NCBI GenBank assembly: GCA_045635085.1
Contig: JAZRBM010000008.1
Location: 145,420-209,419 of the forward strand
Direction of reading: 5' to 3'
Source of the DNA: Congzhengia sp045635085
Lineage (GTDB): Bacteria; Bacillota; Clostridia; UBA1381; UBA9506
DNA length: 64,000 nucleotides
This document shows, one piece after another, positions 34,495 to 43,070 of this stretch (the stretch's first letter is position 1; each line of letters opens with the position of its first letter). The notes beneath the pieces are model-generated. The model had not been told where the DNA came from, ran no database searches, and worked only from the letters and a program-made list of their open reading frames with translations. The translations under genes and the position numbers were made by a program.

Positions 34495-34622
34495 CTTAAG
34501 AGCTGATGCTCTTTTGTGCTCTTTCGAGCACTGTGTCAATTGATGGCGTCGCAAAAATCTCCTTGCGAGCAAAGATTTTTGCTCCTGGTAAAATGATTTC
34601 TCGGCATCTAAATTGTGCACGG
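34495..34622 (+). promoter_or_regulatory. Hairpin-rich leader before phosphofructokinase
   Basis: Three hairpins in a row: AAGAGC/GCTCTT near 34498-34513; GTGCTC/GAGCAC near 34517-34532; and a 10-bp stem GCAAAAATCT/AGATTTTTGC near 34551-34582, whose loop contains a smaller palindrome. The outer bases GTGTCAATTGATG and CATCTAAATTGTGCAC can also pair imperfectly around the third hairpin. No T-run follows, so this is not a simple terminator. It matches no riboswitch class that I recognise. Confidence 0.4.
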
Positions 34623-34664
34623 ATTCTATAATAATGTATAAAGAACGAGTGATTGGAGATTTAT

Positions 34665-35882
34665 ATGAAGAATTTAATCGTTGGTCAGTCAGGTGGCCCT
34701 ACTGCTGCAATAAATTCAACACTGGCAGGAGTTATAAATAGCGGCATTGAGTCAGAAAAAGTAGGCAAGGTTTATGGTATGGTAAACGGAATTTTAGGGA
34801 TGCTTGAGGGCAAGGTTGTCGATCTGGATGATTTGGGAAACGACGACAAAAAAATAAGACAATTAATGACTACTCCTGCATCGTTTCTTGGTACTTGCAG
34901 ATACAAGCTGCCCAAAGATGATAAGGCCGTATACGAAAAAGTGTTTAAAGTTTTACAAGAGTATGATATCGGTTATTTTTTCTACATAGGTGGCAATGAC
35001 TCTATGGATACAGCGGCAAAATTGTCAAAGTATGCCATTGAGAATAACAAAGATATAAAATTTGTAGGAATAGCCAAGACAATAGACAACGACCTTCCTG
35101 AAATGGACCATACCCCTGGATTTGGCAGTGCTGCAAAATATATAGCAGCGACTGTCCGCGAGATAGCAACGGATGCAGATGCTTATGACATCAGGTCTGT
35201 TGAAATTGTTGAAGTAATGGGCAGAGACGCAGGATGGCTTGCAGGATCGTCCGTATTGGCATCTTCAGGCGGAAAAGGACCTGACCTCATTTATTTGCCT
35301 GAAAGAGAGTTTGAGCTTGAAAGATTTTATAGCGATGTTTCTAAAAAGTTAGAAGAAAAGAATCACGTCTTAGTAGTAGTTTCAGAAGGAATCAAAACAG
35401 CAGACGGAAAATATATATGTGATATGTTAGCAGATGGTGCAAAAGACGCTTTTGGTCATACGAAGCTGGGCGGTACAGGTAGGATTTTAGAGCGTTTGGT
35501 TAAAAATAAGTTTGGCGTAAAGGTAAGGAGCATTGAACTAAGCACCCCTCAGCGCTGTGCAGCACATATCCTGAGCAAAACAGATATTGATGAGGCTTTC
35601 AGGCTTGGTTATTCTGCAGTTTGCGAGGCGGTTTTGGGAAAAACAGGCATAGTTATGGCAATTAAGAGAGTATCTGATACCCCGTACAAGGTAGCCTATG
35701 AGGCGGTAGATGTAAACAAGGTTGCAAATGAAGCAAAAATTGTGCCCACTGATTACATAAACAAAGACGGAAACTACGTTACAGAAAAATTTATAGACTA
35801 TATTAAGCCTTTGGTTTTGGGAGAAATTTATCCTGAATACTTAAACGGCGTTCCAGAATTTTTGATTTTAGAAGAAAAATAA
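34665..35882 (+). CDS. pfp: 6-phosphofructokinase, pyrophosphate-type residues
   Basis: A 405-residue PFK-family enzyme phosphorylating fructose 6-phosphate. It starts LIVGQSGGPTAAINSTLAG. The two positions that separate phosphate donors both favour pyrophosphate: GGNDS (residues 109-113) has Asp where ATP enzymes have Gly (GGDGS), and KTIDND (138-143) has Lys where ATP enzymes have Gly (GTIDND). MGRDAGWLAG follows. The size also suits the PPi-dependent clade. ATG 34665 has GGAG 6 bases upstream; TTG 34653 lies before the RBS. Single-gene unit between a structured leader and a terminator. Confidence 0.88.
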   Translation: MKNLIVGQSGGPTAAINSTLAGVINSGIESEKVGKVYGMVNGILGMLEGKVVDLDDLGNDDKKIRQLMTTPASFLGTCRYKLPKDDKAVYEKVFKVLQEYDIGYFFYIGGNDSMDTAAKLSKYAIENNKDIKFVGIAKTIDNDLPEMDHTPGFGSAAKYIAATVREIATDADAYDIRSVEIVEVMGRDAGWLAGSSVLASSGGKGPDLIYLPEREFELERFYSDVSKKLEEKNHVLVVVSEGIKTADGKYICDMLADGAKDAFGHTKLGGTGRILERLVKNKFGVKVRSIELSTPQRCAAHILSKTDIDEAFRLGYSAVCEAVLGKTGIVMAIKRVSDTPYKVAYEAVDVNKVANEAKIVPTDYINKDGNYVTEKFIDYIKPLVLGEIYPEYLNGVPEFLILEEK

Positions 35883-35886
35883 TTTT

Positions 35887-35914
35887 AAACTCCCTGTGAA
35901 AGGGAGTTTTTTTA
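35887..35914 (+). terminator. Terminator after phosphofructokinase
   Basis: AAACTCCCT pairs with AGGGAGTTT around a 5-base loop, followed by a T-run. Confidence 0.88.
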
Positions 35915-35943
35915 TTAAAAAAAGTATTTTTTTATGATTTTCG

Positions 35944-35972
35944 TTGCAAAAAGAACAAAAGTATGTTAAAAT
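35944..35972 (+). promoter_or_regulatory. Promoter of the HlyD-like gene and the division cluster
   Basis: TTGCAA (35944-35949), 17 bases, TAAAAT (35967-35972), about 45 bases before the next start codon. Confidence 0.65.
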
Positions 35973-36027
35973 TAAGTAAAATAAATATAAATATGTGTAT
36001 TTTTGGGTTTTACATAGAGGAAAAGCT

Positions 36028-37254
36028 ATGAAGAATAAATGGATTATACCTGTTGTGTTGTTTATAGTTTTAATTACAGCCTATGCAGTAAGAGGGATTT
36101 TTCAATCTCGCATAGAGCTGGAGGTTTTGCAGGAAGGCAGAATTGAAGAATCAAGCACCACACAGGCAATTTTGATTAAAAATGAAAAAGTAAATACATT
36201 GACTCTATCGGGTAGCACAGAAATTTACGCTAAAGACGATGAGCGCGTGGCAAGAAACGAAATTTTAGCTATAACCCATGGAGATAGCGAGGATAAGGCA
36301 CTTTTAGAGGAATTTGCCGAAATCAATAAAAAAATTGTTGCAATTCGCTCAAGCCATGCAGACAGTTCCATATATATGAGTGATGCTATGCAAATGGAGT
36401 CAGAAGTTTCGTCATATGTGGATGACATAATTGAGCTTTCTTCTGATAATGATTTTTCAAAACTTGGTGAACTCAAATATAAAATATCTATGATTGCAGC
36501 TCAGAAGGCAGTTGCAAGAGGCGAAAGCGTAACAACTCCTGCCGAAGAGGTTTTGACCCTGCAAACAAGAAAGAACGAAATAGAAGCAATGCTGGGAAAA
36601 TCAGTACATATTGTTACAGCAGATATTGCGGGAATTTTTGTGGAGGGAAGAGACGGGTTTGAAGAAAGTCTGGCTCCCGACAAAATCAATACACTAACTC
36701 CTGATATTGTAAATGACGTTATAAATAACAGCAAAAACGGTAACCTCATTAACGAAGAAAATAATTATACGTATAAGATTGTAGATAATTTTAAATACTG
36801 CGTTGCGGTAAACCTTGAGGGTGAACTGGCAGACAGTATAAAGGTTGGCGACAGCGTCGATATAAGATTTTTGGACTTTTCCCCAAAAGAGGTAAAAGCG
36901 ACAGTAAAGCATATTTCAGAGCCGGATGAGGATGGGTTTAAAACCGTTGTCGCCGAATGCGACAATTATGTAAAAAATCTTATGTCACAAAGGGTTGTAC
37001 GTGTAGATTTTGTGAAAAAAAGCATTAGCGGCTACAAGGTAGATATAGAGCATATACACACAGTGGACAATACCATAGGTCTTTTTATTAAGCGTGGGGC
37101 AGTTATGAGATTTTTGCCTGTAAACATCAAATACAGCAATGAAGAAGAGGCTATTGTTACATCTGCCGACCCGGGCATGCCTATAAAATCTTATGATGAG
37201 ATAGTAATAGCTGCGCCTGAATTTTCTGATGGAAAAGTAATTGTATCACAGTAA
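36028..37254 (+). CDS. HlyD-family-like membrane-anchored protein
   Basis: A 408-residue protein with one N-terminal membrane segment (residues about 5-22) and an extracytoplasmic part shaped like periplasmic adaptors: an early lipoyl-like half, a helical hairpin (about residues 80-190), then a beta region with VKVGDSVDIRFLDFSPKEVKATVKHI-type sequence. Such proteins regularly precede yggS-sepF in Clostridia. No partner ABC transporter or outer-membrane protein is nearby, so a structural role at the division site or envelope is possible. ATG 36028 follows GAGGAAAAG; the frame is open to 35995. The function is not known. Confidence 0.7.
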   Translation: MKNKWIIPVVLFIVLITAYAVRGIFQSRIELEVLQEGRIEESSTTQAILIKNEKVNTLTLSGSTEIYAKDDERVARNEILAITHGDSEDKALLEEFAEINKKIVAIRSSHADSSIYMSDAMQMESEVSSYVDDIIELSSDNDFSKLGELKYKISMIAAQKAVARGESVTTPAEEVLTLQTRKNEIEAMLGKSVHIVTADIAGIFVEGRDGFEESLAPDKINTLTPDIVNDVINNSKNGNLINEENNYTYKIVDNFKYCVAVNLEGELADSIKVGDSVDIRFLDFSPKEVKATVKHISEPDEDGFKTVVAECDNYVKNLMSQRVVRVDFVKKSISGYKVDIEHIHTVDNTIGLFIKRGAVMRFLPVNIKYSNEEEAIVTSADPGMPIKSYDEIVIAAPEFSDGKVIVSQ

Positions 37255-37259
37255 AGGAA

Positions 37260-37943
37260 ATGATAAAAGTGATAAAAGATAATGTAAAAAAAGTACTTGA
37301 TAATATCGGGGAGGCTGCCATAAAATCAGGCAGAAAACCTGAAGATATAACTTTGGTTGCTGTAACTAAAACGGTAACTGCTAAAGAAGCAGGTGAAGTT
37401 TTGGATGCCGGGGTTTTAACACTCGGAGAAAACCGAGTGCAGAGTCTGCTTGATAAATACGAAGTTTTAGGAAACAGACCCGAGTGGCATTTAATAGGAC
37501 ATCTGCAGACAAACAAGGTTAAGTATATAGCTGATAAGGTATCCTTGATTCATTCGGTTGAGAGCTTAAAACTTGCTGAGGAAATAGACAAAAAATTTAA
37601 AGAGGCAGACAGAATTGCAAAAATTTTAATTCAGGTAAATGTCTCCGGTGAAGAGAGCAAATTCGGCATTACGCCTTCTGATGCATTTTCCCTTATAGAA
37701 AAGGTTTCACAGCTTAAAAATGTACATGTAAAAGGGCTTATGACAATGGCACCTTTGATTGCCACATCTGATGAGTGCAGGAAATATTTTTATGAGCTTA
37801 AAAAGTTATCAGAAGAGATAAAGAATAAAAAATATGAAAATGTAGATATGTGCCATCTTTCCATGGGAATGAGCGGCGACTACAAAGAAGCAATACTGGA
37901 AGGTGCAACAATTGTTCGTGTAGGCAGTGCACTATTTAACTAA
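37260..37943 (+). CDS. yggS: YggS-family PLP homeostasis protein
   Basis: A 227-residue PLP-binding protein (PLPBP/YlmE) with the alanine-racemase-like barrel but no racemase partner domain. LVAVTKTV carries the PLP lysine near residue 37; GENRVQ, WHLIGHLQTNKVK, QVNVSGEESKFG and LSMGMSGDYKEAI are family signatures. It maintains vitamin B6 and amino-acid balance. It sits 5 bases after the HlyD-like gene, next to sepF as in B. subtilis ylmE-sepF. The start could be ATG 37260 or GTG 37269. Confidence 0.93.
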   Translation: MIKVIKDNVKKVLDNIGEAAIKSGRKPEDITLVAVTKTVTAKEAGEVLDAGVLTLGENRVQSLLDKYEVLGNRPEWHLIGHLQTNKVKYIADKVSLIHSVESLKLAEEIDKKFKEADRIAKILIQVNVSGEESKFGITPSDAFSLIEKVSQLKNVHVKGLMTMAPLIATSDECRKYFYELKKLSEEIKNKKYENVDMCHLSMGMSGDYKEAILEGATIVRVGSALFN

Positions 37944-38007
37944 AGCGCATAATATCTTTACATAAAAAATGAATTAAGTTATGGTATAATTGAAAGGATG
38001 TAAAAAA

Positions 38008-38439
38008 ATGAGCACAATGAACAAAATGCTTAAGTGGATTGGACTGGGAGATGAAGAAGAGGATATCTATGAAGTAGAAACAGATGCAGCAGATGAAATG
38101 ATTGAACCTGCTACACCATTAGGAAGAAGGGCAAAGGTTTCATCTATTTCAGGCGGAACACCTTCTAAGGTTGTTGTTATCCAGTTTTTAAACTTTGATG
38201 ATGCAAAGGATGCAGCAGACCATTTAAAGAACAGAAAACCTATCGTTGCAAACTTAGAAAAGCTTGACAATGAAACAACACGCAGAGTTGTTGACTTTTT
38301 GTCAGGTGCTGTATATGGTGTTGGCGGTAAAATTCAGAATGTTTCAAACAGAATTTTCCTTATTACGCCCAGCAATGTAGAGGTTACAGGCAACTATCGT
38401 GAAAGCGCAAAGACAAGCGGTTTTCCTTTTGTAAATTAA
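38008..38439 (+). CDS. sepF: Cell division protein SepF
   Basis: A 143-residue FtsZ-binding protein. The N-terminal amphipathic membrane anchor begins MNKMLKWIGLG; an acidic linker follows; the SepF domain (VVVIQFLNFDDAKDAADHLKNRKPIVANLEKLDNET, VVDFLSGAVYGVGGKI, FLITPSNVEV) starts near residue 50. ATG 38008 has AAGGATG upstream; TTG 37990 overlaps a likely extended -10 (TGGTATAAT, 37982-37990), which may be a local promoter. ylmH follows 1 base after the stop; the ylmG gene often found between them is absent. Confidence 0.93.
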   Translation: MSTMNKMLKWIGLGDEEEDIYEVETDAADEMIEPATPLGRRAKVSSISGGTPSKVVVIQFLNFDDAKDAADHLKNRKPIVANLEKLDNETTRRVVDFLSGAVYGVGGKIQNVSNRIFLITPSNVEVTGNYRESAKTSGFPFVN

Positions 38440-38440
38440 T

Positions 38441-39199
38441 ATGAAATTAAGCGCACATTCACAAGATGATGAATGGCTTTCAAGATGTGAGGATTTCGAG
38501 CAGTCTGTACTTAAGTATAAGAGTGTTCGTTTTTCTCATTTTGTGAGCCCGCATGATCTTGCAGTTTTTGTATCAAAATATCGACTCTCGCCAGATGTAA
38601 GGTATAAATCATTCGGTGGAAGTCAGGATGCAGAACGGGTAGTTTTGGCTTTTTATCCGGATTTTTTAGAAATTGATAATTCTGATTTTCCTATCACAGC
38701 GCTAAAAATTTCAAATTTAGGCGCTATGACGCACAGGGATGTTTTAGGCTCTGTTTTAGGGCTTGGGATAAAGCGTGAGATGGTTGGCGACATATATTTT
38801 GGTGACAACAACGCGTATATTATGTGCGAAAAAACTGCAGCTGACTACATTATGTATAATTTAAAAACAGTAGGCAGACAGAATGTAGAGGTAACTCTTT
38901 GTGATGGGGATACAGTCTTTTCTTTAAAACACAAGTTCGAGGTAGTAAAGATTATAGTTTCGTCACTAAGGCTTGATGCGGTAGTTTCTGCTGTTTGCAA
39001 AATGTCGCGCGCAGATGCATCAAAAAACATTGTATCAGAAAATGTCAATCTGAACTTTATTACACAGAACAATCCCGATAAGAAAATATCACAAGGAGAT
39101 CTTGTTTCAGTAAGACATCACGGACGATTTATGGTGGATGCCATTGTTGGTGAAACAAAAAAAGGACGCATTATATTGGAAGTAAAAAAATATATATAA
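38441..39199 (+). CDS. ylmH: YlmH-like S4-domain RNA-binding protein
   Basis: A 252-residue protein with the YlmH fold: N-terminal domain (HFVSPHDLAVF, GSQDAERVVLAFYP, LKISNLGAMTHRDVLGSVLGLGIKREMVGDIYF) and C-terminal S4 domain (SSLRLDAVVSAVCKMSRADASKNI, QGDLVSVRHHGRF). YlmH binds the 50S subunit, and recent work links it to ribosome-associated quality control. No RBS is visible, so it probably depends on coupling to sepF. Division-cluster position (sepF-ylmH-divIVA) is conserved in Firmicutes. Confidence 0.9.
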   Translation: MKLSAHSQDDEWLSRCEDFEQSVLKYKSVRFSHFVSPHDLAVFVSKYRLSPDVRYKSFGGSQDAERVVLAFYPDFLEIDNSDFPITALKISNLGAMTHRDVLGSVLGLGIKREMVGDIYFGDNNAYIMCEKTAADYIMYNLKTVGRQNVEVTLCDGDTVFSLKHKFEVVKIIVSSLRLDAVVSAVCKMSRADASKNIVSENVNLNFITQNNPDKKISQGDLVSVRHHGRFMVDAIVGETKKGRIILEVKKYI

Positions 39200-39224
39200 T
39201 TAATATGGAGAGGACGGAAAAACT

Positions 39225-39773
39225 ATGATTACGCCTGTTGATTTAGAGAACAAGGAGTTTAAAAAAGGTTTTCGCGGATATGATATTGACGAGGTTGAAA
39301 CGTTTTTAACAGAGCTTTCAAAGGATTACGCAAGAATTTATCGCGAGAATGCAGGATTAAAGGACAAAAATGCGATTTTGACCGATGCTATTGAAAATTA
39401 CAAAGAAATGGAAGAAACCATGCGTAGCGCTATAATTTCCGCCCAGAGGACAAGCGAGGAAATCCTTAAAAACGCACACGAGCAAGCCGATATAATAGTT
39501 AAAGAGGCTAAAATCCGTGCAAAAGAAACAATGGATGAACTCGACAGAGATATTCAGGAATTAAAACGTGAGAGCGCAGAAATTGAAGGAAGAAATATGT
39601 TACTTCGCGCAAAGCTCAAGACAGTTTTAAATACATACCTTAGTATGCTTGATGAAATTCCGGCTACAGAGGATGAAGTTGTTAAAGAAGTAAAATCCGT
39701 TGATACGAGCACACAAGCTTTAGAAACAGAAACAATTCGTATCGATTTGACAGATAAAGAAGACGAAGAATAA
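39225..39773 (+). CDS. divIVA: DivIVA-family cell division initiation protein
   Basis: A 182-residue coiled-coil protein. The N-terminal lipid-binding domain is ITPVDLENKEFKKGFRGYDIDEVETFL, the DivIVA signature. Coiled-coil heptads run from about residue 30 to 140, and the tail is acidic. DivIVA marks negatively curved membrane at poles and septa. GGAGAGGACGG lies upstream of ATG 39225. It is in the usual place before ileS. Confidence 0.93.
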   Translation: MITPVDLENKEFKKGFRGYDIDEVETFLTELSKDYARIYRENAGLKDKNAILTDAIENYKEMEETMRSAIISAQRTSEEILKNAHEQADIIVKEAKIRAKETMDELDRDIQELKRESAEIEGRNMLLRAKLKTVLNTYLSMLDEIPATEDEVVKEVKSVDTSTQALETETIRIDLTDKEDEE

Positions 39774-39809
39774 TGCTTTAAGCAATAAACAGTTAGGAGA
39801 GAAAAACAA

Positions 39810-42605
39810 ATGGCAGAAGATTACGGTAAGACCCTTAATTTGCCGAGCACTGAGTTTTCAATGAGGGCAAATTTGCCTCAGAGAGAGCCTGAAATACTCA
39901 AAAGATGGCAAGATGAAAACATGTATGAAAAGCTGATGGAAAACAATGAAGGAAAGCCTCTTTTCATACTTCATGACGGACCTCCGTATGCAAACGGAAA
40001 TATGCATATGGGTCACGCCTTAAATAAAACGTTAAAGGATGTTATCACAAGATTTAAAAATATGGATGGCTATAAAGCCCCATATATTCACGGTTGGGAC
40101 ACTCATGGTCTGCCTATTGAAAGACAGGCTATTAAACAGCTGGGAGTAAATCGTCACGAGATAAGTATTGTCAAATTTCGTGATATGTGTCGTGATTTTG
40201 CACTTTCTCAGGTAGAAAATCAGAAGTCTCAGATCAAACGTCTGGGCGCGCTGGGCGATTGGGATAACTCATATTTGACATTAGCTCCTGAATTTGAAGC
40301 AAAACAGATCGAAATCTTTGGCGAAATGGCAAAAAAAGGCTATATATATAAAGGGTTAAAGCCTATTTATTGGTGCACAGACTGTGAAACAGCTCTGGCA
40401 GAAGCCGAGATTGAATATGAAGAAGACAAGACAAGCTCGATTTATGTTAAATTCAGAGTTTCTGAGGACAACGGTGTTTTCAAAGATACAGGTATAGATA
40501 AAAATGAAATATATTTTGTAATCTGGACAACAACAACCTGGACACTTCCCGGTAACGTTGCGATTGCTTTAAACCCTGAGTTTACTTATAGTTTAGTTAA
40601 GGCAAATGGGGAATACTATGTTTTGGCACATGAGCTTATTGAAAATGTACTTGCAGCTGCAAAAATTTCCGACTACGAAGTTGTGGCTCAGTATACAGGT
40701 AAAGAGTTAGAGCTTATCCGCTGCAAACATCCGTTTATTGACAGAGAATCTTTGGTAATCGTTGGTGACCACGTTACATTAGATGCAGGTACAGGCTGTG
40801 TTCATACAGCTCCAGGTCATGGTGCAGAGGACTATGTTGCTTGTAAAAATTATAAAGAAATCCCGATTATCGTTCCTGTTGACGGCAAGGGATACTTAAA
40901 TGAATTGGCAGGAGAATTTGCAGGATTATTCTACGAAGAATCAAATGCTGAGATTATCAAAAAGCTAAAAGAAGTGAATGCACTTTATGCTATAGAAGAC
41001 ATTATCCACCAGTATCCACACTGCTGGAGATGTCATAAGCCTATTGTATTTCGTGCTACAGAGCAGTGGTTTGCATCTGTTGATGAAATTAAGGACGCAG
41101 CAATTGAGGCGATCAAGGGTGTTCGCTGGATTCCAAAATGGGGCGAAGACAGAATTACTGGTATGGTTGCAGACAGAAGCGACTGGTGTATCTCAAGACA
41201 GAGAACATGGGGCGTTCCTATTCCTATATTCTACTGCAAGGATTGTGGCAAAGAATTAATTACAGAAGATTCTATCAAGGCTGTGTCAAAGCTCTTTGCA
41301 GAAAAAGGCTCTACAGCATGGTATGAAACTGATGCAAGTGAAATTTTGCCATCCGGTACAAAATGTGAATGCGGATGCACAGAATTTACAAAAGAAAAAG
41401 ACATTATGGACGTTTGGTTCGACTCCGGTTCATCGCACTCTGGTGTATTGGATGTTAAAGAAGGCCTGCAGTTCCCTGCTGACCTCTATTTAGAAGGTAA
41501 CGACCAGTACAGAGGCTGGTTCCAGTCATCACTTTTAACATCAGTTGCAGCTCGTGGACAGGCGCCTTATAAGACAGTTATCACACACGGTATGATTGTG
41601 GATGAGACGGGCGAAAAAATGTCAAAATCAAAGGGCAATGGTATAAGCCCTCAGGATATTATTGAAAAGTATGGTGCAGATTTACTCCGTTTATGGGTAG
41701 TATCGGCTGACTATAAAACAGACATGAGAATTTCTGACGGTATCTTAAAGCAGTTGTCAGAATCATACAGAAAAATAAGAAATACAGCAAGATATATACT
41801 TGGAAATATCAGCGACTTTAATCCTGAAGCAGATATGGTGGCAACAGAGGAGCTTTTAGATATTGACAAGTGGGCACTCATAAGACTTTCAAAGCTTACA
41901 GAAAAGGTTTTAGACGCTTACAGAAATTACGAATTCCATATCGTTCAACACGCAATTCACAATTTCTGTATAGTTGATATGAGTAATTTCTATCTTGATG
42001 TTATAAAAGACAGACTCTACACAGAAAAGGCAGACAGCAAGGCACGTCGTGCGGCACAGACTGTAATGTATAAGGTTTTAGATTCTTTAGTTAGAATGTT
42101 AGCACCTGTTTTAGCCTTTACAAGCGAAGAAATCTGGGCAAGTATGCCTCATACAGCTTCTGATAAGACAGAATATGTTATCTTAAATGATATGCCAAAA
42201 CCTACACCTGAGCTTTATGACGAGGTGTTTGAGTCCAAGTGGGCAAGACTTATGTTGGCTAAAGCCGATGTTTCAAAGGCGCTTGAGACGGCTCGTGGTG
42301 CTAAGGTTATAGGTAAATCATTAGGAGCTAAGGTAGAGATTTTTGCAGATGGTTCATACTATGATTTATTAAAGGAAATGGAAAGTGACCTGTTTACTTA
42401 CTTTATCACATCAGGTGCAGAAGTTAAGCCTTTAGCTGATGCAACTGACGATGCTATACTTGGCGAAACAGGTATTAAGGTATTAGTATCTGTAGCAAGT
42501 GGAGATGAGTGTGAACGTTGTTGGATTCATTCTGAAACTGTAGGCAAAGACACAGTACATCCTACATTGTGTGCAAGATGTGCAAGTGTTCTTAAGGAGG
42601 ACTAA
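39810..42605 (+). CDS. ileS: Isoleucyl-tRNA synthetase
   Basis: A 931-residue class I synthetase charging tRNA-Ile. PPYANGNMHMGHALN (HIGH motif, near residues 54-68), the CP1 editing domain (TTTWTLPGN, GTGCVHTAPGHGAEDY), DVWFDSGSSHSGVL, and EKMSKSKGNG near 603. The C-terminal zinc site is CERCWIHSETVG...LCARCA near residues 897-925, marking the bacterial type. AGGAGAG is upstream of the ATG. No T-box precedes it, unlike many Firmicute ileS genes; it is read as part of the division cluster. Confidence 0.97.
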   Translation: MAEDYGKTLNLPSTEFSMRANLPQREPEILKRWQDENMYEKLMENNEGKPLFILHDGPPYANGNMHMGHALNKTLKDVITRFKNMDGYKAPYIHGWDTHGLPIERQAIKQLGVNRHEISIVKFRDMCRDFALSQVENQKSQIKRLGALGDWDNSYLTLAPEFEAKQIEIFGEMAKKGYIYKGLKPIYWCTDCETALAEAEIEYEEDKTSSIYVKFRVSEDNGVFKDTGIDKNEIYFVIWTTTTWTLPGNVAIALNPEFTYSLVKANGEYYVLAHELIENVLAAAKISDYEVVAQYTGKELELIRCKHPFIDRESLVIVGDHVTLDAGTGCVHTAPGHGAEDYVACKNYKEIPIIVPVDGKGYLNELAGEFAGLFYEESNAEIIKKLKEVNALYAIEDIIHQYPHCWRCHKPIVFRATEQWFASVDEIKDAAIEAIKGVRWIPKWGEDRITGMVADRSDWCISRQRTWGVPIPIFYCKDCGKELITEDSIKAVSKLFAEKGSTAWYETDASEILPSGTKCECGCTEFTKEKDIMDVWFDSGSSHSGVLDVKEGLQFPADLYLEGNDQYRGWFQSSLLTSVAARGQAPYKTVITHGMIVDETGEKMSKSKGNGISPQDIIEKYGADLLRLWVVSADYKTDMRISDGILKQLSESYRKIRNTARYILGNISDFNPEADMVATEELLDIDKWALIRLSKLTEKVLDAYRNYEFHIVQHAIHNFCIVDMSNFYLDVIKDRLYTEKADSKARRAAQTVMYKVLDSLVRMLAPVLAFTSEEIWASMPHTASDKTEYVILNDMPKPTPELYDEVFESKWARLMLAKADVSKALETARGAKVIGKSLGAKVEIFADGSYYDLLKEMESDLFTYFITSGAEVKPLADATDDAILGETGIKVLVSVASGDECERCWIHSETVGKDTVHPTLCARCASVLKED

Positions 42606-42610
42606 TAAAA

Positions 42611-43069
42611 TTGCTCATACCATTTTTTGCAGGTATATTTATAATTGCGATTTTAGATCAGGCGGCAAAAGTTTTTGCCGCCGGTCTTTTGCCGAGTCTT
42701 AAAAGCGTTCCGATTATAAAAGATGTTTTTCACCTGACGTATGTAGAAAATACAGGTGCTGGGTTTGGTGTTTTTTCCGGTCATACATGGATATTGACTG
42801 TGCTTACTTTGGCGGTTATTTTGGCTGTAGTTATCTATATGACAGCCAAAAGACCAAAAAGCAAAACGCTTACTCTGGCCATGACATTTATTATGGGCGG
42901 AGCTTTAGGAAATGTAATTGATAGAATAAGGCTTGGTTATGTTATTGATTTTTTTGATTTTACATTGATTGATTTTCCGGTGTTTAATGTGGCAGATTGC
43001 TTTATCACAATAGGTGCTGTGATTTTTGCAGTCTATGTGATTTTTTTGAGCGACAAGAAGGAGCGGTAG
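42611..43069 (+). CDS. lspA: Lipoprotein signal peptidase (signal peptidase II)
   Basis: A 152-residue membrane aspartyl protease that cleaves prolipoprotein signal peptides. It has four hydrophobic segments; catalytic aspartates are in GNVIDRIRLGYVIDFFDF (near 103) and FNVADCFITIGA (near 126); VENTGAGFGVFSG is the other conserved box. The start is TTG 42611, 10 bases after AGGAGG inside the ileS end. rluD-like follows after 1 base. It would process the DUF3048 lipoprotein encoded elsewhere in the window. Confidence 0.94.
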   Translation: MLIPFFAGIFIIAILDQAAKVFAAGLLPSLKSVPIIKDVFHLTYVENTGAGFGVFSGHTWILTVLTLAVILAVVIYMTAKRPKSKTLTLAMTFIMGGALGNVIDRIRLGYVIDFFDFTLIDFPVFNVADCFITIGAVIFAVYVIFLSDKKER

Positions 43070-43070
43070 T

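Noticed and set aside
39774..39809. T-box before ileS (also looked for before trpS, asnS and aspS)
   Set aside because: The gaps are too short and lack the T-box core sequence; the only T-box found is at 549-818.
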